Shown here in pieces: positions 34,920-48,359 of a DNA stretch of 64,000 nt. This DNA comes from Arctopsyche grandis (lineage: Eukaryota; Arthropoda; Insecta; Trichoptera; Hydropsychidae). The stretch's first letter is position 1. Every line of letters begins with the position of its first letter. Where the stretch lies: the NCBI RefSeq assembly GCF_051622035.1, contig NC_135355.1, positions 37,429,986 to 37,493,985 of the forward strand. The letters run 5' to 3'. Both the position numbers and the translations under genes were made by a program. The notes beneath the pieces are model-generated. The model did no database searches, had not been told where the DNA came from, and worked only from the letters and a program-made list of their open reading frames with translations.

Positions 34920-35265
34920 TTCGGCCACTTTAATGGTTTTAGGCGAAAATACCCGGGTATTTGAAACACCCACATCGCATCTTACTAGAAATATGTACCT
35001 TTATTGTTTAGCCCTCTTATTTTTTCTTTTTCGGTGGGTTGCTTATTTTTCCATAAAAACGAAATTGTTCATATTACGCAAATCAATGTTTTGAAAGAAG
35101 TGGTTTCATCGTATTATTTTTATCTTTTTTTAGTTATTTCAAATGAAGTACATCTTCTTCAATTGAATAATGTTAAAAAAATGGGCATCAAGTGAAGGAG
35201 ACAGTGCTCAGATTATTACAATACATTTTCAAGGGTCGGCATAGAAAAAAGATTCCAAACGACTC
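34920..35265. repeat. Interspersed repeat, copy 1 (pair with 53795-54125)
   Basis: Shared ordered landmarks with the copy at 53795-54125: cgggtatttgaaac, cctttattgttta, gaaattgt.cat, agtggtttcat, then ctcagattatt, atagataaa-like and attccaaacg blocks. Non-coding and unclassified. Confidence 0.6.
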
Positions 35266-36440
35266 AAATTATCGCTATATGCGGTCCAAATGATATTAAA
35301 AGGGTATCATATATTATAATTTGTACATATTTAGAGAATTTCTTTGAACAAATATGAAATTAGAACCTGACGAACCTTTCAGTCGTCCCCGTCGCTTATT
35401 TAATTTTCACATTAGGGGATGATGTACAGGGTATCTCGGCTGTTTTCCGCCCTTAAACTAGTCTAAATAGGTCAACAATCATTTTCAGCATCTCTGACCC
35501 ACTTCTATTTTCCAAACGAAACCAACCCCGGCAATTTGCAGAAACACGATTGTTGCGGAGCGAAATTATCCTAATTAATTGAGGCTGTGAGCGATTGCAC
35601 TGATTTTAATGCTGTATTTCAATCGGAAAAAAGAGACAAAAACTTTGACAAAGCGTAATCGTTTAATGCGAAAAAATATTTCACGCATGTGTATAAAATC
35701 GATCAATTTTTCACCATCCAAATTGGACGAGGGCTTAAAGCTTCACGTGGGGGCTTTCACGCATCTGGGAAAAGCGCTTCGTTCGGAAAATCGACATTAA
35801 CGACTCTCTGTTGTTGAGGCTTTCATATTTCGCGGATTAATTTGTGGCGAAACATCGCCGAATTTATTTTTCCACTCATCGTTCAAATTTGTATAAATAA
35901 AACGCACATACATATGTACATACATACATAGTACGTACGTATTATAAAATACTACACTACGTTCACTCTCAAATATTTTGCTAGTAAAACTTTTAACGAC
36001 GCCAAAAGAGACATAATATAGCTCGGGAACAATGAATGAGTTTTTCATTTACACCGAGACTTTATTGTGGTGCGTCTTTCTTATTCGTCTCGGGGGTTTT
36101 CATGTAATGAAATGTTATCGCAGGAAAAATGCGAGGATTTACACCAATAGGTGCTCATTGCAAGTATTTCTTGCACTCGACGTTGCAGCCTGGCTGAAAA
36201 TGCAACCCAGCATACCCATAGATACACCGAAATGACGCTTAATGTCATCGTTAGAAGCTTACACTACGCTGGAAAAGCTCAGACGAAAATCCACTCTGCT
36301 ATAATGATTTTCCATGTTTTCTCGACTAATAGTTTCGAAGTATATACACATGTGGTTCGTTGGATTTACCTGCAACATCCCTTTTCATTTTTATGCGATT
36401 AATTATAACTGATATGCTATAAAATGATTCATATGTATGT
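35266..36440. other. Non-repetitive stretch with a GC-richer part
   Basis: No coding exon recognised. The segment 35680-35860 and the stretch near 36060-36260 have balanced composition. Short CATA/TATG simple sequence at 35910-35940. Confidence 0.35.
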
Positions 36441-36448
36441 ATGTACCT

Positions 36449-37120
36449 ACTAGGGTTTCTGACCCGGGTCGACCCGGGACAGACATTTCCGGGAATTTGA
36501 TTTAGAAAAATCTTGGGAATATACAACATTTTCAAGACTGCACGAAGAGAAATAATAAATCAAATACACAAAAAATCGTAAGGTATTCAAAAAGATTTGT
36601 TGTTTAGCAGTAAGTACAGCACATTTCCTGAACATGGAAGTTTTATGAGCATAATGTTTCTGTGCGTTTGGCCAAAATCGTTTCTTGTAATTCTACTTTT
36701 GGAAAACCTCAATACCGAAGGACTTGACCTTACCGATAAATTATTCCGAGAATTGAAAATTAAAATCGAAGAAAGAAGAAGCCTAAAACGAATTTTTTTA
36801 ACACAAATTTTTAATAATTCTAATTTATACCGAACAAAACATTTTTTAAATGTTTTAATAAGAGCGAATGTAGGTCCTATGGTGAAACTATTATGAAGCG
36901 AGTATATCCTTCTTGTATTGACGATTCCACAATGGAAGAAACTCTTTTAGATTCGGATGAAGATGAAACAATTGTGTATGACGATGAATGAAGAATTTTT
37001 AATGAAGGCTTTTCCTCCCGTATTAATATGCGCGCGCAGAATATGGGAGGAAAAGCATGTTCCTCTTGTTCCTGTTGTATCCTGCTCGCGCAAATTAAGT
37101 GAGTATGTACGTGAGTATGT
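36449..37120 (+). pseudogene. Possible hAT-like relic with CCCGGG palindrome at its left end
   Basis: tagggtttctgacccggg at 36451 resembles a hAT terminus. It runs into the perfect palindrome CCCGGGTCGACCCGGG (36463-36478). The frame 36597-36896 encodes 99 residues including LLLENLNTEGLDLTDKLF and KIKIEERRSLKRIF, followed in another frame by an acidic TLLDSDEDETIVYDDE. This resembles degraded transposase linker regions, but I have no diagnostic motif and no right terminus. Confidence 0.35.
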
Positions 37121-37516
37121 ACCGTTTACCATGCATCATTTTTTTTTTGATCTTTCGACTTATGATCTTTCGATTTTCGATCTTGGCCTTCCGATATTTG
37201 TGTTTTCTGTAATTTAACATTCTGTCTCGTCACGTAGACCCCTTTCACAGGGGTGTGCTCATGTACAATGCCCTCCCTGAGAACCCTCTTACGAACTCGA
37301 GATTGCTGTCCCGCGAACGCGAGATCAGGTGATCAGTGATAGTAAATTGGTGGTCGACGACCACCACTCACCTTAAATTATTGACCGTTGTGACCGTTGG
37401 GGTTACCCAGATGCGTCACAGCTGCCTCAAATACATCGCCTATAGTTAAATGGAAAAATATTTGATTTTACTTTGAGAGGAGAATTTTCCGAAATTTAAA
37501 ACGAAAGCGCCCCAAC
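37121..37516. other. Non-coding stretch with a GTGGTCG hairpin
   Basis: tggtggtcg-A-cgaccacca near 37351 forms a 9-bp stem. Otherwise nothing recognised. Confidence 0.4.
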
Positions 37517-39022
37517 CATAGGGTTGTCAGGCATCGTGATTTATCGGGATTGTCACCAGTTTTAAGTGTCGTGTCCCGGTGTCGCGAATAAACCCCTCGG
37601 GACGCCCAAATGTCCCGGTTTACTACTCAGAATTAAAAAATATGTAACATAAACTATAAATAAAAAGTCGATGGCTGGACCAGACAGTCTGGTACACACT
37701 GCAGCAATATTCAATTTTGCTTCTACAGACTGCCTTAACAAATTAATATCAAAAGCGTTTAACGATTTAAAATAGATTTAAAAAAATGCATTGGATTTGG
37801 GGGCGAAAATGCTAATTTTGATTTTGGTGAGCGACAAAGAAATGGATGTAATAATGTGTACAATAAATTAAAATAGAAATTGGAGAAGACATTGAAGGAA
37901 TTGGATGTCCTGCTCACATTTTACATAATACATTAAAAACCGCAGCTGACCAATTACCGTGTGACATTGATCAAATAATTTTTAAAATATTTAGCTATTT
38001 TGCAATTTACACCGTCAGAACAGAAAGGCTAAAAGAGTTCTGTCATTTTGCTAATCTATATATGTATGTACATACACACATAAAAATGAATGTCTGTCTA
38101 TCTGTATGTGTGTCTCGAATAAGCTCCTAAACCACTTAACTGATTTTCTCGTATGCATTTCTCGTATGCATGTCCGGTAAGATTACTGTGAAAAAAAAAT
38201 CGCTCAAAAACGGGAACGGAAACGGGAAAAACGGGAATGAGTGTCATTGTAACGCTATAATTTCAAATGTTTTCACGTCGCGACCAATGTGTTCGCTGCC
38301 TGCGTTTTCCGACAAATGCGAACGGGAACGGGAACGGGAACGGGAACGGGTTCAGCTAGTATTGAATATAAAAAACTACTCTCATAGAACCTACTACCTG
38401 CAATAGAACGCACTCTAAAGCTATTTGAAGCTTTAAAAGCTTTTTTTTAGCTGAAGAAAAAGCACCAAAAACATTATTACATTTTTTCACTAATCCTCAC
38501 AGTGAAGTCTATCTTTGGTTTCTTAATTGTAATTGTAGCACTTTTCATTTGGATATATTAAAAAAAGTTTTTTAAAAACATACCTCTTCTATTATTTATA
38601 TATAAAATTATTATTTTGAATAAAAATACCAATAATTTTATTTTACTACCGCCATCTATGTTTAAAACTAAAAACTGGATAAACGTCAGGCACTTTTCAG
38701 AAATTCAAATTTCAAACGCGTCTAAATTGATATTTTTTCTCCATCATAATGGCGGAGGATACATTTACTTATATTGATGACCAAAATGAGCAATATGGCA
38801 AAGTATGAAAACGATCGGATAAGAGGCAAATTTTTCACTGAATTGTAATCGTAAGTGAACCTAAAAGGAGGTATGTAAAAATATAAGGAAAAATCAATTA
38901 TATAATAAATATTATCACTTCGATTGAAAATATGTCTATAGAAAAAACAAAGATCTGATTTTGTTTTGGGGGGGGGGGGGGGGTGTTCCGGTTTGACTTG
39001 CATGAAATCTGACAACCCTATG
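37517..39022 (+). mobile_element. hAT element with transposase relic, split by a Helitron
   Basis: The ends catagggttgtcag and ctgacaaccctatg are inverse. Flanks GCCCCAAC and GCCAACGG suggest a damaged 8-bp TSD. The + strand carries GFGGENANFDFGERQRNG, CPAHILHNTLKTAADQLP and IYTVRTERLKEFCHF up to 38044. After the inserted Helitron it carries LPAIERTLKLFEALKAFF and a decayed LLHFFTNPHSEVYLWFL. These are RNase-H-like-domain hallmarks of insect hATs. Right-end poly(G) (38968-38984) parallels the inner hAT at 20794. Confidence 0.82.
38055..38359 (+). mobile_element. Non-autonomous Helitron (305 bp)
   Basis: It starts TCTATATATG after an A and ends gttcagCTAG before a T, as expected for an A/T target. 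The interior has ctcctaaaccacttaactg and a (gaacgg)n hexamer run at 38320-38350. Removing it restores the neighbouring hAT transposase frame. A related copy ends at 55460. Confidence 0.78.
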
Positions 39023-39059
39023 GCCAACGGACAAATCGAATTAGACACGGACCGAAAGT

Positions 39060-39548
39060 GACGCGCAAACGTGCAAACCGCCCCACTCTAACCCTTTCAA
39101 TGCCCACACTGACGATCAGCGTTTATTCCGCTTCTGTCCAGTGCTAGTCGATGACGTTACACGCCGAGGAATGCAACGAACCGACGCGACGCCGTTATTA
39201 TTAGAAGTCGGCGCCATATCATTGCAGACGCCGTTCAACGAGATGACATTCGTGTAGTACCCCAGTGACAATACGTTTTCATGGAAAAGTGCTTCCGGTT
39301 TGGAATTTATCGAGCTCCCGTCTTCCGTGTGTGGTTGTGTGTGTGTGAGCGACACGAGTTTTCGCAAGTGTAATGAAAATTAAGTTTTACATTGTTTGTG
39401 TGTACATTTTGAAACTTTGTATGTTTTCGAAACGCCTCTACGTGGAAATTGTAAGGTGCTGTTGGTGGGAGATGAACGGTTGAAGTTTTTCCGGCTTGAT
39501 ATGTTGGGATGCTCCAGGCGAAGATGCTGCAGTTGGATAGTTTCTTCG
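39060..39548 (+). promoter_or_regulatory. Candidate CpG-enriched promoter / first exon
   Basis: The segment is richer in CpG than its surroundings and is non-repetitive here. It ends at TTCTTCG|GTATGC, a possible donor. The ATG at 39524 has an A at -3 and gives MLQLDSFF plus one base (phase 1, as in the 23048 candidate); a longer overlapping frame starts at 39396. I recognise neither peptide. An AGTTTT or TATA element could not be assigned. Confidence 0.3.
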
Positions 39549-39621
39549 GTATGCTTGTGTCTTATTAATTTGCTTGTGGGAAGTTTATTTCCGCGAAATA
39601 TTTACGCTTTATCTACTGATA

Positions 39622-40560
39622 TATAAAGATGTATGTTTGCTTGTTCGCAATGTAAATTAAAAGCTTACAATTTAATACCTCCGAATTCCTTAAATGCAAT
39701 GTCGTGGTATTTTAGTTCAGTTCGTAGAATACAAAAATTTCTGAAATGTATATTTACTTTATATATGTACGTAGTAAGAATAGGTGAAGTTTTGTGATCA
39801 TGCGAAAATTCGAACTCGAGATTTTGACTGATACGAACTCAGAATCGATCACTGATCACGTTTTAATGATTTAGAAAAAATTGTGTTCGTCTGTGTGTCT
39901 GGTCTGTGTGTCTGTATGTCTGTCTGTGCTAAAGCAACAAAACCATGTAATAAATATTATAAATTTTATACCTCATAGTATTGTTACCTGAACCGGAAGG
40001 AGTAGTTTTACTCTAAAGAATCGAGGTTTTTTTTATGTTTTTCTCTGAAACCTTTTAGTTTATTGAACTGAACTTCTGATTTCATATCTAGAAGTTTAAG
40101 CTTAAAACCAATTTATGTATAAAATTTGGTAAGAATCCGTCAACCGGAAGTGGCAATTTACTCTTGTTTTCTTCCATTATTTTATTCGACCTCTCAAACA
40201 TATGTGCTCTTCACGAAAAAATAATTTTTGTATCAATGTGATGAAAATATTATATTATAAAAAAAACTCACTAAATTTAATAAATCGGAAGTGGATTTTT
40301 TTCCTCTTAGAAAGGTATCATGCTGAAAATTTATATTTGTATTTTTTATGTACTAACTTAGAGCTGATAAGATTTTGGTCAGAATTCGTAAACCAGACGT
40401 AGTATTTTTTTTAAAACAATATTTCATTATTTTATATTGACCTTTCAAATATTTTTTTGTTTTCTTGATATTTAATGTGTATAATACTGATAGTGAATTT
40501 AAGTAATTAAAATTGAACAAAATCCGACAACCGGAAGTAGAACTTTTGTCTTGTGCAAGT
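39622..40560. repeat. Complex repeat with degenerate CCGGAAGT tandem units
   Basis: It begins aaagatgtatgtttgcttg, a start shared with 41019 and 53678. The segment 39763-39900 matches 3710-3850. Then about five degenerate units follow, each marked by an accggaagtag-like box near 39992, 40142, 40283, 40391 and 40530 and by gacct.tcaaa.at, spaced roughly 110-150 bp. No protein. Confidence 0.55.
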
Positions 40561-41278
40561 CCCATACATTTGCGATCAATTTGTATCGAAAATGCCGTAA
40601 TAGATAAATGTAATGAAAACAACAATATTCCGTTAATCATTTGACATATATGACAAAAAACATAGTAAAAACATAATATTAAGGAAAAACAATATTTTGG
40701 ATAAATCTACTAAACTCACGAAATGTACATACATATGTATGTTTGATCAGCTATATGGTTAAATAGCCCAATGGCTGTGCATATTGGAGTATTGAAAAGA
40801 ATTTCGCAATAATAGGCGAAAACAGAACATGTTCACGTACTCAAAAATAATTTTAGGTGCATAAAAAGTGAATTCACTAAGAATCGGTGGATTATAAATA
40901 ATTCGACTAAGAACAAGGAACACGTGTCGTAATAATAAAATACGATGACGAGATTCAAGACTAACTAAACCCGTGATTCCCCAAAATACTATAACAATAC
41001 CATACCATACCAATTTATAAAGATGAACGTTTATTTTTGTATTTGTCCGCTATGCAAATCTACATACAATTTTTATCCAAATTTGGTACTCTAACTTGGA
41101 CCGAAGGCTTTGAAAGTTTGTTTTTTTCCTTTTTTATTCTTTGTAACTTTCATCCGCTCGAGCTATTTGAATATAAAATTGAATATGTATTATTATTCAT
41201 TTTAATGATTTCATATACGGCTCAAAGAATATAATGTATGGTTATTCCACTTATGTATGTACATATGTATGTATGCAC
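40561..41278. other. AT-rich DNA, nothing certain
   Basis: At 41019 aaagatgaacgtttattttt resembles the start of the repeat at 39622. Remaining sequence unassigned. Confidence 0.35.
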
Positions 41279-42455
41279 CAGTGGCGTTCCGTGACTTTTA
41301 AAACAAGGGACGACTAAATATAGACAAAAAAAACATATTTTAAAAAAATACATACATATAATCCAGCAGCATAGCTCAGTCGTTAAGCTTCTGCTTGGCG
41401 TCGAGAGGCGCCGGGTTCGATCCCATGAGCTGACCTCGATTGAAAAGAATTTTTCTGAGTATATCTGTAGTGCTGCTGGTCAGACCTGGATATTAGTGAC
41501 TCCAGGTCGATCGTTTCCTATCAGAGTTTGCTAATTTTCTCTGATTTCATTGTTGAAACGGTTCCCGGTAAAATTGGCTAAATATCCTTCCTATCTACTA
41601 TGTCACCACTATTTGAGATTGATTATAAAATAAAATTTATGTACAATTCATAGATGTCTTGTTAATTTGCGAGTTTTTCAGTGTCTCGTAATTCAGCGGC
41701 TTGTATAATAAAAAAAATAATGCTGCAATGATTGTAATTAGCGAGGAATGCGCATTGGGGTGACCTGTAAGGCCTTCCTGGTATATACATATGTAAAAAA
41801 TAAATAATAATCTGTCTTGAAGTGATGAGTAAAATTTTTCATTTTTATGCTAACAGAAATATCCCAAGTAGCCTACCACCTTTCTTAATATCATCTTGTT
41901 TCTCTTCAAAACTTAATCTTCTGAATGATTTTTCGGAACAATTAATCGAGAATGCAAAATTCCAAAGCTTCGTTGTTTGTTTCCGCGCGCACCACAATGA
42001 TTTGTTCTGAGGGAATCGTTTCATAAGCCAAGTCCCTTTCCATATTCGTACTGAAGAAGTTTTGTGTAAATATGTATTATTTTAATAACAAAAAAATAAT
42101 TCAGAATGTTGTTTGATAGACACAATTTAGAATATTCTTAGTGAAAGTTCCAAAAATGCGAGTAAATTGAAAAATATTTTAAAGACTATACATAATATCT
42201 CGCTATTACCGCTAAGGGAACAGAATTGAGACGGCGAGCCCGTGTAAGCAAACGACGCGGCGGACCATACCATAAAAATCCACTACCACAAGTAGGTCCA
42301 ATTCCAGTTTCTGAACTCGGCTAATTCATGTGAGCAATATTAATATGGAAAACGATTTGAATTTATTATAATTGAATTATTGATTTTTTAAATTTAAGGA
42401 AAAACATTTTAGGAGACTAGCCTAATCCCCCTACTCCAATGACGACACGCCACTG
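41279..42455. mobile_element. hAT-like element with CAGTGGCGT ends
   Basis: The left end is CAGTGGCGTTCCGTGAC; the right end, read in reverse, is CAGTGGCGTGTCGTCAT. Flanking octamers match only 5 of 8. No transposase motif seen. A complete SINE sits inside. A similar isolated end (gtagctacgccactg-like) finishes at 42984. Confidence 0.5.
41363..41800 (+). mobile_element. tRNA-derived SINE, best-preserved copy
   Basis: The A-box region is tagctcagtcgttaagc and the B box is gggttcgatccc. The body has gtgactccaggtcgatcgtt, cagagtttgctaatttt and gaaacggttccc, and the 3' end gcgcattggggtgacctgta followed by aggccttcctgg. It is the reference copy for the family. Confidence 0.82.
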
Positions 42456-44834
42456 ATATACGCGTATTTAAAATTGGACACTTTATCTTTGAATTCAATG
42501 AAAACTATTGTTTTTATTTCAGAGGAAAAGAATCTTATATTTAGAATGGGTGCTTACCTACAAATGAAATTTAACATACATACATACATTTACATATATG
42601 TATATATGGATGTATGTATGTTACATTTTATATATTTAGTATAATATATTTACATATTTAATATAATAGTAGCATTTTTTAAATCAACTTATTTATTTAG
42701 GACATTTACTATAGTATATACTACAAATTTGATACGCAACACTATGTGTCGATTTTTTAAGATTTTATACTCCTTCTCGCAACATTTAATAGTTTTCCGT
42801 GAAGCATTTAATAATAATATTTCCAAAACATGACCAATTTTTAGTGAAAAATCCACGAAGAATTGAAGAAAACGTTGAAACAAGCCATCAAACTTTTAAT
42901 TAAAATAATCAATTTTAATTTCAATAAAATAATGCCTTTTGTTAACATTTGCATGCGGGCACAATTTGTCTAGCTACGCCACTGTATTTAAATAATCTTA
43001 AGACTTATAACGAATTTCCTCATATAATTGAAATAAATTTAGACGTGATCGCTCAGGTACAAAGAATTTGTCTAAAATTAATCGTAAGCGATCTACATTA
43101 TAATTGAATTTATTTAGTAGTTTTTTTTTTAAATATTTACATATATTTATCTAAAACTAAATATATATTCGTATTTGCTATCGGTGTTTATTTATTTGAT
43201 TGTTAGTTAAATAAATAAATAATCGTAAAATTTTCATGGAATTTATCTTGACAACAAACATGACATTGAAATGTTCTTTGTAGTAATTGTATTTAAACCA
43301 ACAGACGTAGACATTTAAATATGCGTGTGTATATATGTATGTATGTATGTATGTACATTTCTAGGAATCACACAGCGTAGTCAATTCCTTATAGGAAAAA
43401 CCAAGGAGTCGTGAAGGATTTTCCCGAACTTATTTTAGGCAATGCCTCTCTCAGTTTTCCAGAGCTAATTTAAATGTCGTCGACGCTTTAATTACGTCAC
43501 GCTGGAATTCTAAAAGCTTTTAATTAATATTAAACCGGGCCGTTTCGCGGATGGATGCCCTAAACATCCATTACACTCGAGAATAATTCCGAAGATATGT
43601 TTTCAATTTTGGTTTTGTGCGACGCACGCATCTTTCATTATAATTCCTCATCTGTTTCGCCAGATTGAAATTCTTAATTAAATACGCCGTTTTTTCGATC
43701 TCGGCTTTGCGTCTCCGTTTCAGGTTGGATGTGTGTAATGTTCAGCTGAAAATAGTATTCAGAAATGTTATGGGTGAGATTTTTCGCGTTGTTTGAGCGT
43801 GAAAAACTGAGGCATTGTGACGTGCAAACACAATTTCGCACGTCGAATTAGACTCGCCCGGTCGACGCAATGCAAAAATGAAAATCTCTTCAACGATTGT
43901 TTCGGTTTTCAGCAACGGCTACATTTTTAGAAAATTCCGCGCGTTACTATAGAGAGTTTTTCTCTTTGATTTTCCCGTCACGCTCTCGCTCACACACACA
44001 CACACACATATGTGTACATCCACCGGCTTGTAAATGAAACTCATTTTTATTGCAGACGAGATGAAGACGTTTCGTTCGTGCAAAATTCATCAAATATTTA
44101 AATTTCGATGTGAAAATATGTAACGAGTTGTTATATACTGGTACTTGCGTTGCGCATGGTTTCACACTGGTATTCCGAACCTCTGTCCTAGGAATTTCCC
44201 TGAAAATTTTCTCTGGAAAGCGGCACGTTCCGTTTCGTTGTATAATTTAGCGACGACCTACATACATACACTTGTTATTTATTTTGAATAATGTTGATCG
44301 TTCGCAACACATGCGCTTAATAGACTTTTTAAATGCGGATTCTGAGAACAATGTACCCGTATAATATCCTTCATTATACATACATACGGGGGTGGGGGGG
44401 GGGGGGAGGGGCACACAAAACATGAGAAACTCTCTTTTTAGTGTTCTTATCTACAAGATAAAAGAAGCGATTTGTTTTGTTAGTGGTTTTTGATTGCTTT
44501 ACCATTCAAAAATAAAGATTGAAATCACAAAACATTTTTTAAAAACTTCTTTCAGTTATAAAATTTTATACCCTCAGGTGCTTCACTATCGAGTGAGATC
44601 ATCGTTTATAGTATATTTTTGTAAGAAAGTTTGAAGCACAACGTTATTTAATATGCGTTTTATCTCAGTGACTTCCATATTTGGAATAATTGCTAGATAT
44701 TAATTATACACGTCAAAATCACTTCTCTTGTATTTAAATATTCTGATTTTTTAAGTCCTCTAATCAATACATTAAAAATACAGTTAGCCCATAAATGACC
44801 AATACTAAAATTTGCCAAAGGAATTTAATAGATA
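42456..44834. other. Long non-coding stretch with simple repeats and a GC-richer part
   Basis: CATA/TATG runs at 42585-42625 and 43335-43355. A balanced, CpG-containing patch at 43430-43930 has no ORF motif. A poly(G) tract lies at about 44389-44412. An isolated CAGTGGCGTAGCTAG end (read in reverse) finishes at 42984. Confidence 0.4.
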
Positions 44835-45910
44835 TGTTACAGTATGAGCGTCAAATCTCGAATCAGTATACACTGACTAGTAAGTAGGGATCCCAAATAT
44901 TCGTCGACTTCAACTATTCGAATATTGAATAGTAAATCAAGAGCTATTCGAATATATTCGAAAATTAAAAAAAAGGTAATTACACATAAACCACGCATAC
45001 ATTTGAATGAATCGTCTTATCATAATTTCAATTTTTATTTTCTTTTTTCATTATGATTTCTTGTAAAAATGTGTATTTCACCGGTGACTTCTTAAATATT
45101 CGTATTATTTTTCTGATGTTTTCTAAAATTTCGTAGAGATTATTATCGATCTAAAAGTGATTTTCTTCAAACATTTCCATATTTATGTAATTAATAAAAA
45201 TCTTCTTCATTACATTTTTATCACAATTATCCCCATTATACATACAAATATGTATTTAATTTTCTTCATAATCATCCTCTTCTTCTTCATCACTCTTTTC
45301 ATGTTGATTTTGTGTATTTAGTTTATAAAAAAATATATTCACGAGTAATATTCGAATAGTTGATGAAATATTCGAATAACGAATGGCTGAAAAATCAGAC
45401 GAATAATTCGAATACTCGAATATTCGAATATTCGATTGGGATCCCTACTAGTAAGCGTGCACACTAGCTTTTAGCTAAATCTTATGACGCTGGATTCCTC
45501 GAATGAAATTTGAGTGGTTTTACAGCTGAGCAAAGTTTGACGTTGCTCTTCCGATGAATTATAGCAGGTTGTGTTTAAATAACTAATTAATTGTTGAATT
45601 TACACGAAATATACACTAATTAACAAGGTTAAATCCACTGTAGAAGTTTAACAATTACGTTATCCTTATTACCTACGATGTTAGGTTACATTTTATTTTG
45701 TATCGATCACAGGCCGACTATACATATACTTGTTAAGAATGTCAACTTGTTTCGTAAACATTTACTGCGTACCGATGGCTAGTGTATGAATTTACTAGTA
45801 AACGTGTTCATTCATTCTCCCGTGTAAAATGTAACTGGGTGATTGATTGATGATGCATATACTTACTAGTCAGTGTATACTGATTCGAGCTTTACCCTCT
45901 TACTGTAACA
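44835..45910. mobile_element. MITE with ~50-bp TIRs, TA-flanked, carrying an inner hAT MITE
   Basis: The left TIR tgttacagta...ctcgaatcagtatacactg matches the inverse of the right TIR (45862-45910) with few mismatches; TA lies on both sides. Without the inner insertion and its duplication it is about 505 bp. Non-coding. Confidence 0.7.
44885..45447. mobile_element. hAT-type MITE (563 bp, TSD CTAGTAAG)
   Basis: CTAGTAAG is perfectly repeated at 44877-44884 and 45448-45455. The ends are TAGGGATCCCAA and TTGGGATCCCTA. The subterminal parts are rich in attcgaata motifs. 8-bp TSD and TAGGG ends fit hAT. It is inserted within the left TIR of the outer MITE. Confidence 0.85.
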
Positions 45911-47989
<2,079 letters not shown>

Positions 47990-48359
47990 AATGCGTAGGG
48001 GTGGGTGGAGGATTCAAGAAAAGGCCAAAGTCGTGTCACAGCATTTATTGGTGATTCAGGAGATACACGCACTGCCAGTGCTCCATCCAGAATGCCTTGA
48101 TATGGTCTAAGTACCTCCTTATAAAAGACGGGTCGCTCAAGGCATCTTCGACGTCCGGTTACTTCCCCATTGTTTAGTCACGTACTCGGATATGCAGTCC
48201 CACGCTTTCAGTTCTAAGAACTCCACGGGAATGCGACCGAGTGCCGCTACCGCCGCTAAGTGCATTCGGGGGTCTCTCATTGTTAGCCGACTTGCACTTA
48301 AGCCCGGAGATAATCCTCGAAACCAATTATAACGGCGGGTCCTTTTAGCATACGCTACA
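47990..48359. mobile_element. Solo LTR, degraded 5' end
   Basis: Colinear with the LTR at 62256-62637 from gcgtaggggtgggtggagga through ttttagcatacgctaca. The first bases are mutated and no TSD is found. Confidence 0.72.

Noticed and set aside
41370..41440. Possible tRNA genes with A and B boxes (also 29465, 52332, 32395)
   Set aside because: They are SINE heads: the cloverleaf is incomplete and each is followed by the same SINE body.
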